Origin: Acinetobacter terrae
GTDB lineage: Bacteria > Pseudomonadota > Gammaproteobacteria > Pseudomonadales > Moraxellaceae
NCBI RefSeq assembly: GCF_013004375.1
Contig: NZ_JABERI010000007.1
Span: 124,001 to 188,000 of the forward strand
DNA: 64,000 bases
Direction of reading: 5' to 3'
Below are positions 1 to 10,824 of this stretch, piece after piece (the first letter of the stretch is position 1; every line of letters begins with the position of its first letter). A program made the position numbers and the translations under genes. The notes beneath the pieces are model-generated. The model was not told where the DNA came from, made no database searches, and was given only the letters and a program-made list of their open reading frames with translations.

Positions 1-90
1 GGCGGCAGTTCATGGGGTATGATTTTCAGTAAGCGCAAGCTGCTCCAAGATATTCAAGATCTTGCCCGTTTACAGTATCAGGTAGTTTAA
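1..90 (+). CDS. hflD: HflD family protein, C-terminal fragment
   Basis: The window opens inside a reading frame that ends in TAA at 88-90 and encodes 29 residues containing GGSSWGMIFSKRKLLQDIQ. This resembles the end of E. coli HflD (lysogenization regulator/peripheral membrane protein), which has a GGGRLQLMFSRNRL-like stretch at the same place. hflD upstream of purB is the usual gammaproteobacterial order, which supports the call. The 5' part lies outside the window, so neither length nor start can be judged. Confidence 0.7.
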   Translation, partial: GGSSWGMIFSKRKLLQDIQDLARLQYQVV

Positions 91-135
91 CTGATGCTGT
101 GCGGGCTTTGTTTTACGTTTAATTCCAATGTTTAA

Positions 136-1533
<1,398 letters not shown>

Positions 1534-1548
1534 TTAAATTTTAGTCAG

Positions 1549-1577
1549 AAAAAGCGAAGCTTCGGCTTCGCTTTTTT
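1549..1577 (+). terminator. Rho-independent terminator of purB
   Basis: A perfect 10-bp stem, AAAGCGAAGC pairing with GCTTCGCTTT, has a TTCG tetraloop at 1561-1564. A T-run follows 15 bases after the purB stop codon. Confidence 0.92.
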
Positions 1578-1614
1578 ATTATAATTCCACTACTTTATAG
1601 TCGAAAACAATAAG

Positions 1615-2289
1615 ATGATTGAATACCAACTCACCTTAAAACACTGGCTTGGTTTAGGTTTTATAACCATTGCCATAGTGATCGCAAGTATTCGTCCTTT
1701 AGAATTTGAAGCATATATACTGCATCAGCTCGGCACAATATTTATGCTCGCTGCCTTGTTGTTTACCCAGAAGAAAATCGGCTTGAGTTTTTACAGTTTT
1801 TCGCTCTATCTTATTTTTTTACTGATTCATATTGTGGGAGCACATTACCTGTATTCCTATGTGCCCTATAACGAATGGCTAATTCAGCTGTTCAGTTTTG
1901 ACCTCAATCAATCGATGGGCTGGTCACGCAATATGTATGACCGTTTAGTACATCTTGCCTGTGGTGTACTACTCTACCCCGTGCTACTGCGACTGTTTCA
2001 TGTATGGCTGCCTGAGGCTAAACCCTTCACGCTATTTTTATTGGTGGTTCAGTTTATCATGGCCACCAGTTTAATTTATGAATGGCTTGAATGGCTGATT
2101 GCAATTGGTTTATCGCCTGAAGATGCTGAAAACTACAACGGCCAGCAGGGCGATGTCTGGGATGCACATATGGATATGCTGCTTGCAACACTTGGGGCTG
2201 CAAGCTACGGTCTGCTTCATCTGTGCTGGTGTCAGTATAAAAGCCTAGCTAAAGTACCACAACCAGAAAGCGACCAACACGCCCAGTGA
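1615..2289 (+). CDS. DUF2238 (YjdF-like) inner-membrane protein
   Basis: A 224-residue polytopic membrane protein with about six hydrophobic segments. It carries the conserved features of the DUF2238/YjdF family: YDRLVHLACGVLLYP in the middle, EWLEWLIA, and GQQGDVWDAHMDMLLATLG near the C-terminus. The family function is not established. Its 3' end overlaps the convergent cytochrome b561-type gene by 45 bp, so the two transcripts are antisense at their ends. The E. coli homologue is of similar length. No signal peptide is separable from the first membrane segment. Confidence 0.85.
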   Translation: MIEYQLTLKHWLGLGFITIAIVIASIRPLEFEAYILHQLGTIFMLAALLFTQKKIGLSFYSFSLYLIFLLIHIVGAHYLYSYVPYNEWLIQLFSFDLNQSMGWSRNMYDRLVHLACGVLLYPVLLRLFHVWLPEAKPFTLFLLVVQFIMATSLIYEWLEWLIAIGLSPEDAENYNGQQGDVWDAHMDMLLATLGAASYGLLHLCWCQYKSLAKVPQPESDQHAQ

Positions 2290-2862
2290 CAGAACTAAAG
2301 TAAACAGGGTGAACCATGAATGCGATTCTGCCCCCCAAAACACACGCTTTGCCAGCCATTTTTTAAGCAGAACACTATTCAGTGTCAGTGCTGCCAAGTG
2401 TAGCAATACACTCGCTAAACACAGATTGGCGAATAGCTCATGCACTTCTTTTAAACTGTGGCTATGCGTATAGTCGGTTAAAAATCCTGCCAGCACAGTT
2501 AAGGGCAGCAAGCAAAAAATACCCAATATGCTCAGCTGAAACAGGCTGGAACTGGCTGCTTTTAAAAATGTTGGGGAAAGCCATTGCTGCGGCTGTGCCC
2601 AATAGCGCTGTACAAATGGCTTGATCACATAAAATCGTCTGCTTACCCCTGAAGGCTGAGTATGGGCAAGTCGAGCAGCAAAAAATTGCCATAAAATTCT
2701 TAAGATCAGGCCAATACCGAGTGTATAGCCAAATGCCATATGCACTTGATGCCATCCTTCTGCATCCCCCGTGAGATAAGCCCCACTAAAGCTCAAGATG
2801 ATGACGATATGCAGAAATCGAATCAGTAAATCTGTAGAAGATGTTGTTGCGTTCTGAGCCAT
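2245..2862 (-). CDS. Cytochrome b561/b6-type di-heme membrane protein
   Basis: A 205-residue protein with four predicted membrane helices and histidines placed for two b-type hemes: His18 in helix 1 (LIRFLHIV), His38/His41 (WHQVHMAFGY), His141 and His155 (HELFANLCLASVLLH). This layout matches the cytochrome b/b6 domain family that includes hydrogenase-type cytochrome b subunits and YceJ/b561 proteins. These carry electrons across the inner membrane, often to a soluble partner. No cytochrome c or dehydrogenase gene is adjacent, so the partner is unknown. It converges on and overlaps the DUF2238 gene. Confidence 0.82.
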   Translation of the reverse strand: MAQNATTSSTDLLIRFLHIVIILSFSGAYLTGDAEGWHQVHMAFGYTLGIGLILRILWQFFAARLAHTQPSGVSRRFYVIKPFVQRYWAQPQQWLSPTFLKAASSSLFQLSILGIFCLLPLTVLAGFLTDYTHSHSLKEVHELFANLCLASVLLHLAALTLNSVLLKKWLAKRVFWGAESHSWFTLFTLVLSLGVLVAFWLWYFS

Positions 2863-2940
2863 AGAAAAGCTTTGTTAACTGTATTAATTTAATTGCAACA
2901 TAGCAGCTCAAGCTGAGTTGAATATTAAGATATAGTCAAA

Positions 2941-2968
2941 AAAATGGCGCTCATTAGAGCGCCATTTT
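2941..2968 (-). terminator. Terminator downstream of sohB
   Basis: A perfect 12-bp stem, AAAATGGCGCTC pairing with GAGCGCCATTTT across an ATTA loop. It lies 22 bases after the sohB stop on the minus strand and ends in T-rich DNA. Confidence 0.9.
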
Positions 2969-2990
2969 AAAATCAGAAGATCACTTTAAA

Positions 2991-3953
2991 TTAAAGCTTA
3001 GGATCACGCAGTTGAATAACATTCGCACTCGCTTTTGACAACGTTTCCATGACTTTATTCATCACTGCAGGCACCAAACCATCTGCCATTTGTGCAGCTT
3101 GCAAGCCCAGCTTTTCACCTAAAGTTGGTTTACGACGCATATCAAGCACATACACATCATGCTGTGTCAATAAACCGAGTAGATATTCATCTGAAGTTTG
3201 CAGTTTGTCGACCAGGTTTAATTCAAGCGCATCTTTTCCATACCAGTGCTCGCCTGTTGCGACTTTTTCAACATTCAGTTGTGGACGGTATTTTTCAACA
3301 AAGTGCTTGAATAACTCATGGGTTTGTTGCAATTCTTCTTCAAATTTGGCTTTACCTTCAGCGGTATTTTCGCCAAACATGGTTACGGTACGTTTAAACT
3401 CACCTGCGGTATAAAGCTCAAAATCGATATGCTTGTCTTTTAACAGACGATTAAAGTTGGGCACTTGAGCAACCACACCAATTGAACCCACAACGGCAAA
3501 TGGCGCAGAAACAATTTCGTTGGCAATACACGCCATCATATAACCGCCACTTGCTGCAACCTTATCGACACAAATTGTCAGGTTAAAACCGGCATCACGC
3601 AGACGCACCAGTTGTGCAGACGCTAGACCGTAGCCATGCACCATACCACCCGGGCTTTCCAGGCGAACAACCACACGGTCACGTCCTGCTTTTGCTGTCG
3701 CCAAAATAAGCGTAATTTCTTCACGTAAACTTTCTACAGCAGATGCAGCGGTATCGCCCTTAAAATCGAGCACATAAATTTTTTGATTATTCTTTTTACG
3801 TAACTTGGCTTCTTTTGAAAGCTGTTGAGTGAGTTGCAAGAGTTCAAATCTAGATGCTGTGGCTTGCGCAATTTTTTTACGTTGTTCATTTACGCGCGCA
3901 TTTAAATGGCTAATTCGAATTTCAGCCGGTAATTTAGGGTTATGGAATAACAT
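2991..3953 (-). CDS. sohB: SohB-type S49 peptidase lacking the N-terminal membrane anchor
   Basis: A 320-residue member of the S49 (signal peptide peptidase A-like) serine proteases. The Ser-Lys dyad is visible: Ser135 in DKVAASGGYMMA and Lys187 in YTAGEFKRTVTMFG. Long stretches such as RLESPGGMVHGYGLA and ATGEHWYGKDAL match E. coli SohB. E. coli SohB starts with a hydrophobic anchor, but this protein begins with a charged, coiled-coil-like segment (residues 10-55). In-frame TAA codons about 35-40 bases upstream of the ATG show that no anchor has been missed. It may therefore be cytoplasmic or only peripherally bound. The gene is transcribed alone, with its promoter in the 306-bp gap 3954-4259. 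Confidence 0.92.
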   Translation of the reverse strand: MLFHNPKLPAEIRISHLNARVNEQRKKIAQATASRFELLQLTQQLSKEAKLRKKNNQKIYVLDFKGDTAASAVESLREEITLILATAKAGRDRVVVRLESPGGMVHGYGLASAQLVRLRDAGFNLTICVDKVAASGGYMMACIANEIVSAPFAVVGSIGVVAQVPNFNRLLKDKHIDFELYTAGEFKRTVTMFGENTAEGKAKFEEELQQTHELFKHFVEKYRPQLNVEKVATGEHWYGKDALELNLVDKLQTSDEYLLGLLTQHDVYVLDMRRKPTLGEKLGLQAAQMADGLVPAVMNKVMETLSKASANVIQLRDPKL

Positions 3954-4218
3954 ATAAAATGATTTCTCTAATTGTATGTGCAGTTACCTTTAACATGAGG
4001 TCAAAACATTGAAAATTCAATATGAATTTTATAAATCATCCAATTGCAGAGATTCTTTTCATTTAAGCGCTTCATACATTGAGTCATTTTCTCAGCATAA
4101 AACCACATGTCTAAAGATAATAATCGGATAAAAAATAAAGGTTAAATGATCGCTAGCTGAACACGTTGCATTTCGTTTTCAGACAAAAATATTTGATAAA
4201 AAAATTGATATTTAAATA
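3954..4218. other. A/T-rich intergenic stretch holding the sohB promoter region
   Basis: There is no supportable ORF or RNA gene here. The sohB promoter (leftward) must lie in this stretch, and GAGAAA just before the sohB ATG is its likely ribosome-binding site. The pstB terminator marks the right boundary. Confidence 0.5.
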
Positions 4219-4244
4219 AAAAAAGAGCCTTTCGGCTCTTTTTC
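4219..4244 (-). terminator. Terminator of the pst operon
   Basis: A 9-bp stem, AAAAGAGCC with GGCTCTTTT, has a four-base loop and flanking A/T runs. It lies just after the pstB stop and ends the pstSCAB transcript. Confidence 0.9.
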
Positions 4245-4259
4245 AATACTGTCATTTCA

Positions 4260-5186
4260 TTAACCAAAACGACCAGTAATATAAGCTTCAGTCAATTGAT
4301 GATCTGGCTGAGTAAATACTTTTTCAGTCGCATTCACTTCAATCAAATCACCCAAATGGAAGTAAGCAGTACGGTCAGAAACACGCGCAGCCTGTTGCAT
4401 TGAGTGTGTCACAATGGCAATGGTGTATTGCGTTGAAAGCTCTGAAATCAGTTCTTCAATTTTTGCCGTTGCAATTGGATCCAGTGCTGAACATGGTTCG
4501 TCCATCAAAATCACTTCCGGGCTAACTGCAATAGTACGTGCAATACACAAGCGCTGTTGCTGACCACCTGAAAGACCTGTACCCGGTTGGTTTAAACGAT
4601 CTTTCACTTCATCCCAAAGACCAGCTTTATGCAGGCTGTTTTCAACAATTTCTTCAAGGTCATATTTATCACGTGCCAAACCGTGAAGTTTTGGACCATA
4701 AGCCACGTTATCGAAAATTGATTTCGGGAAAGGATTTGGTTTCTGGAACACCATGCCGACTTGCGCACGAAGTAATACCACGTCCAGGTTTGGATCATAG
4801 ATATCTTGGTTATCCAGCATTACTTTACCCGTTACACGACACGAATCAATGGTGTCATTCATACGGTTTAAAGTACGTAGAAAAGTCGATTTACCACAAC
4901 CAGATGGACCAATAAAAGCAATCACTTCATTTTCGTAGATATTGATATCAATACCTTTAATTGCTTCTGCTTCACCATAGTAAACATGTACATCCGTAGT
5001 GCTTATTTTAACATTGGATGTTTCATTTTCTTTTTTAGCCGAAGGATGGGTATCAAATTGCGAAACAAATGAAGTCCCTTGACGTTTTTTATCTACTTCG
5101 GGTGAAGTAAATTGTTTCTGATCTTGATTCACGGATTCATCCTGCTCTAAGGAATTTGTTTTTGACATCGCTGTTACAGTATTCAT
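4260..5186 (-). CDS. pstB: Phosphate ABC transporter ATP-binding protein
   Basis: The ATPase of the high-affinity phosphate importer PstSCAB. Visible motifs are Walker [10 protein letters not shown] (about residues 93-101), signature LSGGQQQRL, Walker [14 protein letters not shown] and the switch histidine in VTHS. I chose ATG 5186, with AAAGGGCA before it and 13 bp after the pstA stop. A longer reading from 5216 would overlap pstA. This gives 308 residues, about 50 more than E. coli PstB (257). The extra N-terminal stretch is polar and Ser/Glu/Lys-rich, and its role is unknown. No phoU gene follows, unlike in E. coli. Confidence 0.96.
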   Translation of the reverse strand: MNTVTAMSKTNSLEQDESVNQDQKQFTSPEVDKKRQGTSFVSQFDTHPSAKKENETSNVKISTTDVHVYYGEAEAIKGIDINIYENEVIAFIGPSGCGKSTFLRTLNRMNDTIDSCRVTGKVMLDNQDIYDPNLDVVLLRAQVGMVFQKPNPFPKSIFDNVAYGPKLHGLARDKYDLEEIVENSLHKAGLWDEVKDRLNQPGTGLSGGQQQRLCIARTIAVSPEVILMDEPCSALDPIATAKIEELISELSTQYTIAIVTHSMQQAARVSDRTAYFHLGDLIEVNATEKVFTQPDHQLTEAYITGRFG

Positions 5187-5199
5187 ATATTGCCCTTTC

Positions 5200-6591
5200 T
5201 TACCAGCGCACTTCAAATTTCTTACGTAACCAGATTGCCAGACTATTTAAGCCCACCATCATTGCAAGTAAGACAATAATTGCGGCAGCGGTGCGTCCTT
5301 CGAAGAAGTTACGTAATTCATTGCCCTGCCATAAGAAAATTTGTACCGGTAATGCTGTTGATTGATCGAGTGGTGAAGCTGGAACACTCGCAACAAAGGC
5401 ACTCATACCAATCAGCAGCAGCGGTGCTGTTTCACCTAAGGCTTGTGCTACACCAATAATCGCACCAGTTAAAATACCCGGTATCGCAAGTGGCAATACA
5501 TGGTGAAATACCGTTTGCACACGAGAAGCACCCAAACCCAATGCCGCCTGACGAATTGATGGCGGTACAGCTTTAAGCGATGCACGCGTGGTAATAATCA
5601 CGGTTGGAAGTGTCATCAAACTGAGTACCAAACCACCGACCAAAGGCGCAGAAATAGGTAACTGCATCCAGCCAATAAAAATGGCAGCACCCAACAGACC
5701 AAACACGATGGATGGTACGGCTGCAAGGTTATTAATATTCACTTCCACGACATCAGTAATGAAATTTTTCGGTGCAAACTCTTCAAGATAAATGGCAGAT
5801 GCCACCCCGATTGGAATCGAGATAAAAATCACGATCAACATCATGAACAATGAGCCCATGAATGCACCGGCTAAACCAGAAGTTGCTGGAGAACTACGCG
5901 AGTCTGGATTGGTGAAAATATTGGTATTAAAGGTATTTTCAAGCACACCTTTGGCTTTTAAATCATCAGCAAGCTGGCGAACTTCTGGGCTTAATTGCTG
6001 CTGATCATCAGGTAATGAGCGATCAATATTTCCTGCTAACCATACATCAACATTGGCATCGGCCAAAATATTTAAATCTTTCTTTTGACCAATCAATGCT
6101 GGATCTGCAAGTACCAGATCACGTACACGGTAAGCTTCTGAACTGGTATACAGACTTCCAAGCTCATCGCGTTTAGACGCAATACTTGGATCTTTTGCAA
6201 TTAATCCATTCACGATTAAAGCATCCCAATCAACCATCCCCATTTCAGTTTGCCAAGCGATAAAGCGCTCTTGAAAATGGGCAGGAGATTCGCCTGCTTT
6301 TTTAATCGGCTTCGCGCCAGCAGTAATTACCGTCGGGTCAAAATAGACTGGAACCGTCATACTGGTTTGCCAAAATGCCGGTAAGCCCTTTGCCAGAATA
6401 CTTCCGAATAGCAGTACCACAAAGAACAGACCGGTAATGACTGCAGAGAAGCCGAATATGCGAAACATTTTTTCTTTGCGATGACGCTTTGCCAAAGAAT
6501 TACTAATTCTTTGTTTACGTTTTTCGCGCAATTCAGCAGAAATGCGTGGATCACGTGCCTGATCCATGGAAGATGTATTAGAAGTACTCAT
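5200..6591 (-). CDS. pstA: Phosphate ABC transporter permease PstA, long form
   Basis: A 463-residue inner-membrane permease subunit. The C-terminal half carries the BPD_transp_1 domain with the EAA-type loop ([23 protein letters not shown]), expected to contact PstB. It is far longer than E. coli PstA (296). A segment of about 190 residues between the first membrane helix (around residues 47-70) and the second is predicted to face the periplasm, and the first 40 residues are basic and cytoplasmic. Long PstA proteins like this occur in pseudomonads and Acinetobacter. The start overlaps the pstC stop by 4 bp (ATGA), which suggests translational coupling. Confidence 0.95.
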   Translation of the reverse strand: MSTSNTSSMDQARDPRISAELREKRKQRISNSLAKRHRKEKMFRIFGFSAVITGLFFVVLLFGSILAKGLPAFWQTSMTVPVYFDPTVITAGAKPIKKAGESPAHFQERFIAWQTEMGMVDWDALIVNGLIAKDPSIASKRDELGSLYTSSEAYRVRDLVLADPALIGQKKDLNILADANVDVWLAGNIDRSLPDDQQQLSPEVRQLADDLKAKGVLENTFNTNIFTNPDSRSSPATSGLAGAFMGSLFMMLIVIFISIPIGVASAIYLEEFAPKNFITDVVEVNINNLAAVPSIVFGLLGAAIFIGWMQLPISAPLVGGLVLSLMTLPTVIITTRASLKAVPPSIRQAALGLGASRVQTVFHHVLPLAIPGILTGAIIGVAQALGETAPLLLIGMSAFVASVPASPLDQSTALPVQIFLWQGNELRNFFEGRTAAAIIVLLAMMVGLNSLAIWLRKKFEVRW

Positions 6592-7967
6592 TCGTATTGC
6601 TCGCGATATTTACGCACGATAAACAGTGCAACGATGTTCAAACCTAAAGTAATCACAAACAAGGTTAAACCCAATGCAAATGCCACCAATGCTTGTGGGC
6701 TGGCAAAGTCGGTATCACCTGTAAGTTGATTGACGATAGTAATGGTCACGGTTGAAATCGCTTCCAGCGGATTAGCATGCAGTAACGGACTATTCCCTGC
6801 GGCCAAGACCACGATCATGGTTTCACCAATCGCACGAGATGCTGCAAGTAAAAATGCGCCAATAATGCCCGGCAAGGCTGCAGGTAACACCACCTGACGA
6901 ATGGTTTCAGACTTGGTTGCACCGAGTCCTAAAGAGCCATCACGTAGCGCGCGAGGCACCTGGGTAATAATGTCATCTGAAAGTGAAGATACAAACGGGA
7001 TAATCATAATCCCCATTACGAAACCTGCGGTTAAGGCACTGGTGGCATTAATTTCTAGCCCAATGCTTGCTCCAAGCATTTTAAAGAATGGGCCAATAAT
7101 CATCAGTGCAAACACACCGTACACAATGGTCGGAATGCCGGCTAAAACTTCAATCGCCGGTTTAGCCCAAGAGCGAAAGCCAGAGGATGCATATTCAGCC
7201 AAATAGATCGCAATCATCAAACCGACTGGTACTGCGACTAATAAAGCGATACCACTGACCATCAGCGTGCCCCACAGCAGCGGCAACAGGCCATAACTTC
7301 CTTCAGCATTTCCTGATGTACTAAAACCTGGATTCCATTCTGTACCAAAGAAGAAATCGAGTGGACTGACGAAGTTAAAGAAGCGCATGGCTTCACTAAA
7401 CATCGACATCACAATACCAATGGTGGTTAAAATAGCCACGCCAGAACATAAGGCTAAAGCGATATTAATGGTTTTTTCGACCTGGTTACGTGCACGATAT
7501 TGTTGCGCTACACGTTTTTTTGCCAAAACCAGACCCGCTAAAGCGGCACAGATCACCACTGCCAATTTAGCAAAAGAACTAATCGTTTCAATTCTGGATA
7601 ATTGTTGTGCTGCCGCAATTTCATAGGCTGCTGCTTGATCACTCACGCCAAAGCCAGAGGCAATCGCCTGAACACGGTCAATCACAACTTCCATGCCAGA
7701 TCGATCTAATGTTGCCGCAATATTTGCAGGTACATTATCTAAAATCACATGTCGTAAAATATTCGGTTCGACAATATTCCAAACCAGTAAAATTAAAAAA
7801 GCAGGGATCCCACACCATAAAGCCACCAACGCACCGTAATATCCAGGACGAGAGTGCAACTTCGCAGAGTTATTTCCCTTACCTGCCAGGCTACGGCTTT
7901 TAGATAACCCGATTTGATAGGCTACGGCAATCAATGCCAATAACACACCTATGAGTAGCAGATTCAT
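6588..7967 (-). CDS. pstC: Phosphate ABC transporter permease PstC, long form
   Basis: A 459-residue permease that pairs with PstA to form the phosphate channel. The C-terminal BPD_transp_1 domain has the loop SLGLGATKSETIRQVVLPAALPG, the usual contact with PstB. As with PstA, it is longer than the E. coli protein (319), with an N-terminal helix, a second helix around residues 45-65 and an extra-cytoplasmic insert before the core. The gene lies 101 bp downstream of pstS, and the gap may modulate expression relative to the abundant binding protein. Confidence 0.95.
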   Translation of the reverse strand: MNLLLIGVLLALIAVAYQIGLSKSRSLAGKGNNSAKLHSRPGYYGALVALWCGIPAFLILLVWNIVEPNILRHVILDNVPANIAATLDRSGMEVVIDRVQAIASGFGVSDQAAAYEIAAAQQLSRIETISSFAKLAVVICAALAGLVLAKKRVAQQYRARNQVEKTINIALALCSGVAILTTIGIVMSMFSEAMRFFNFVSPLDFFFGTEWNPGFSTSGNAEGSYGLLPLLWGTLMVSGIALLVAVPVGLMIAIYLAEYASSGFRSWAKPAIEVLAGIPTIVYGVFALMIIGPFFKMLGASIGLEINATSALTAGFVMGIMIIPFVSSLSDDIITQVPRALRDGSLGLGATKSETIRQVVLPAALPGIIGAFLLAASRAIGETMIVVLAAGNSPLLHANPLEAISTVTITIVNQLTGDTDFASPQALVAFALGLTLFVITLGLNIVALFIVRKYREQYE

Positions 7968-8068
7968 GTATTCTCCGGCATTTTTTCAATTTTCATGCTT
8001 TGAAAAAACCTTGTCTTTGCAAAAAAGCTGATGCTAGAAATTATCTAGCACCAGCTCGTTCATCCTAA

Positions 8069-9094
8069 TTACTTAACCGCTTTACCAGCTTTCAAAGCTG
8101 CAAGAGTGTTTGCGCGTTCTTTATCAGACATTGAAATCAAACCCGCTTTTTCCAGCTTAGAACCTTTACCTGAAACTTTCTTACTTAAGAAGTATTCAGA
8201 ATATTGTTGTAAGCCTTTGATTGATTTAAGGTGCTCACCTTTCACGTAGAAGTACAATGGACGTGATACTGGGTAAGAACCATTCAGAATCGTTTTTTCT
8301 GATGGCACAACGTTGTTTACTGTCGCTACGCGTAATTTGTCACGGTTTTGATCATAGAAACCTAGACCAAATACGCCAACTGCACTTGGTGAAGTTTTTA
8401 AACGTGCCAGTGTTTCTGTATAGTCGCCTGCAATTTCAATCACTTTGCCGTCTTTACGGAAAGTAGAACATGCTTTCTTCTGTGCATCTTTATCTAAATT
8501 TTTGAAATATGCGTAAGATTCACAACCTGCTTCAACCATTTTTTCCTGGAACACTTCACGTGTACCATGGTTAGATGCTGGAATCACCAATGTAATTGGT
8601 TCATTTGGAAGTGATTTGTCAATTTGGTTCCAACGTGTATACGGGTTTGCAACCAATTTACCATTCGAAGGTAATTCTGCTGCAAGCGCTGCAAATACAT
8701 GTTGTGGACGTAATTTATAAGAGGCTTTCTTTGAATTAGACGCAAATACAATACCGTCATAACCCACTTTAATTTCAATCACTTGATTCACGCCTGCTTT
8801 TTTACATGCAGCTAATTCAGAATCTTTAATTTTACGAGATGCATTGGCGATGTCGATGGTGTTATCACCCACGCCTTGACAGAATTGCTTCAAACCGCCC
8901 GATGTACCACCAGAACCTACAACAGGTGTTTTAAACTGTGGAAAAGTGTTACCAAATTCTTCTGCTACAATACTTGCATAAGGTAGAACAGTTGAAGAAC
9001 CAGCGATCTGGATGGTGTCACGAGCTGCATTTGCTGTTGTTGCTACAGCTGCCCCTGAAACTGCTAAAGCAAGTGCGATGTGATTTAAGCGCAT
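8069..9094 (-). CDS. pstS: Periplasmic phosphate-binding protein
   Basis: A 341-residue precursor with a clear Sec signal peptide ending at about residue 23 (TANA|ARDT). Phosphate-loop features of the PstS superfamily are visible: AGSSTVLPYA at the mature N-terminus and GSGGTSGGLKQFCQG. It delivers phosphate to PstC/PstA. It belongs to the Pseudomonas-like PstS type rather than the E. coli type. AGAGAGAAAAGA before the ATG is a purine-rich ribosome-binding site. A tandem Pho-box-like array lies about 95 bp upstream, so PhoB control under phosphate starvation is expected. Confidence 0.94.
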   Translation of the reverse strand: MRLNHIALALAVSGAAVATTANAARDTIQIAGSSTVLPYASIVAEEFGNTFPQFKTPVVGSGGTSGGLKQFCQGVGDNTIDIANASRKIKDSELAACKKAGVNQVIEIKVGYDGIVFASNSKKASYKLRPQHVFAALAAELPSNGKLVANPYTRWNQIDKSLPNEPITLVIPASNHGTREVFQEKMVEAGCESYAYFKNLDKDAQKKACSTFRKDGKVIEIAGDYTETLARLKTSPSAVGVFGLGFYDQNRDKLRVATVNNVVPSEKTILNGSYPVSRPLYFYVKGEHLKSIKGLQQYSEYFLSKKVSGKGSKLEKAGLISMSDKERANTLAALKAGKAVK

Positions 9095-9186
9095 TCTTTT
9101 CTCTCTTCATTAGATGCAATTTTGAAGTACGCTACTTTTTTATAAAGTTTTGTACTTTTTCGATAGTTGCATTTTGATTTTATAAT

Positions 9187-9226
9187 ATGACAAAGAAGTT
9201 ACAGCTATGTGACGTTTTAATGATAA
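9187..9226 (-). promoter_or_regulatory. Tandem Pho-box-like repeats upstream of pstS
   Basis: Read on the plus strand, four heptamers recur at an exact 11-bp period: ATGACAA (9187), GTTACAG (9198), GTGACGT (9209) and ATGATAA (9220), each separated by four A/T-rich bases. This is the reverse complement of the PhoB box design (CTGTCAT units with 4-bp spacers). The orientation suits activation of the leftward pstS promoter. An A/T-rich segment with TATAAA-like sequence follows toward pstS. The match to the consensus is imperfect in the two middle units. Confidence 0.7.
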
Positions 9227-9702
9227 TTAAAACAGCTGTTTTTTTATAATTATAAATTCATATAAATCAATAAATAACATTAGATTTAATCTGATAAAAT
9301 TTTTATTTTTGCAGCATTACAATTGTAATAATTCATTTACTGTCATTAAAAATCATTGCTTATTATTTCATCATCGATTTATGTGTCTCATCATTTTGAT
9401 CGATTTACTTCATATCTATTTTATTTTTTGAACTCAAAACTGGCATCTAATTCAATTTTTTACTGACAAAAGAATGGTCTAAAAAAAGCTCTTTTAATGA
9501 TACTAGAATGACCTTATTCAGTTGCAAATGTATATATACCTATCCCAATAAAGCAGGATGACGTATGTTCATTTCACTCATTTTATTTTCACCATCGCCT
9601 TACTGTTCTAATTTTTGCAATCAACGATCAAGTTAATTGAAATTTCATAGAATGTGGCGCTGTTTTATATTCAAACTCAAGATCAAGAAAAAAGATTCAG
9701 TT
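9227..9702. other. Non-coding A/T-rich gap between pstS and the Rieske gene
   Basis: No convincing ORF is present. It contains a 14-bp perfect palindrome, ATTACAATTGTAAT, at 9316-9329 and a lone CTGTCAT heptamer nearby at 9340-9346. The promoter of the Rieske gene must lie in its right part. Confidence 0.4.
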
Positions 9703-10755
9703 ATGAATAGTATAAATATTGCCACTTTTAATCCTGATTTACCCGTACATATGACATTTGAGGAACATGACTGGCATTTATTAGCGCAACATTGGTATCC
9801 GATTGCCCTTGCCCGTGATATTACCGATCAGCCAACAGGCACAATGCTGCTAGATATGCCCCTTGTGATTTATAAAATGGGTGAAAATCTAATTGTGGCT
9901 AAAGATGCCTGTCCTCATCGGGGTATCCCTTTAAGCTTGGGAAAAAATGATGGTCAAGGCGTAGTCTGTCGTTATCATGGTTTACGATTTGGTGAGCAAG
10001 GCAAATGTAACCGCATTCCCGCACATCCGCAGCATAAGATTTCAGATCGCTTTAATCTAAAAACGTATGCTGCGGTGGAACGCTATGGTTTGATTTGGTG
10101 TTCGCTGACTACGGCAAAAGATGCTGAACCCAATATTCCAGTCATGCCCTTTTGGGATGATGCTGAATACCAACAACTGGTCTGCCCTAAAGTAGACATT
10201 AACTGCTTTGCAGGAAGACAGCTCGAAGGCTTTATTGACGTGGCTCATTTTGCCTGGGTGCATCCGGATACTTTTGGCGATCCGGAGAATGTAGAAGTAC
10301 CTGACTATACAACGACTGAAACCGGTTATGGCTTTTCTGCAGATTATATCAGTGGTGTTGGACGTTATCCGATTGGACTAGATCAACGTGGTCAGCAAGA
10401 TTTCAAATGGCTTAGACATTTTGAAATTAGTTTGCCATTTACCGCAACTTTAACCATTCATTTTCCCAACGATGCACGACAAGTCATTATGAATGCTGCA
10501 TCTCCGATGACAGCGCGTTCTACGCGGCTATTTGCACCGATTTGCCGTAATTATGACAAAGACTTACCGGTTGAAGATGCTTACGAGTTTAATTTAAAAA
10601 TTTTTGAGGAAGATCGCTTGATTGTAGAAAATCAAAAGCCTGAATATTTGCCACTGGATTTATCATTAGAAGCTCACTTTCCAGCAGATCGCAGTTCAAG
10701 TATGTATCGAAAATTGCTAAGAAAGATGGGGTTTAGTCCGCTATTTGCAGCATAA
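9703..10755 (+). CDS. Rieske non-heme iron oxygenase, alpha-subunit type
   Basis: A 350-residue oxygenase component. The Rieske [2Fe-2S] ligands are visible as CPH (Cys70, His72) and CRYH (Cys89, His92). The mononuclear iron triad is in DVAHFAWVH (Asp179, His182, His187). This is the layout of VanA-like aromatic O-demethylases and small ring-hydroxylating oxygenases, which need a separate reductase. No reductase gene is nearby, so the electron donor and substrate are unknown. An upstream ATG at 9637 would add 22 basic, low-complexity residues. I prefer ATG 9703, which starts a normal family N-terminus, although its ribosome-binding site is weak. Confidence 0.85.
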   Translation: MNSINIATFNPDLPVHMTFEEHDWHLLAQHWYPIALARDITDQPTGTMLLDMPLVIYKMGENLIVAKDACPHRGIPLSLGKNDGQGVVCRYHGLRFGEQGKCNRIPAHPQHKISDRFNLKTYAAVERYGLIWCSLTTAKDAEPNIPVMPFWDDAEYQQLVCPKVDINCFAGRQLEGFIDVAHFAWVHPDTFGDPENVEVPDYTTTETGYGFSADYISGVGRYPIGLDQRGQQDFKWLRHFEISLPFTATLTIHFPNDARQVIMNAASPMTARSTRLFAPICRNYDKDLPVEDAYEFNLKIFEEDRLIVENQKPEYLPLDLSLEAHFPADRSSSMYRKLLRKMGFSPLFAA

Positions 10756-10824
10756 TATTTATCTAAAAATAGATTCCTTGTTTTCAAAAAATGAATTCCT
10801 CCTCGATGTCTGCAATCGAAGCAG

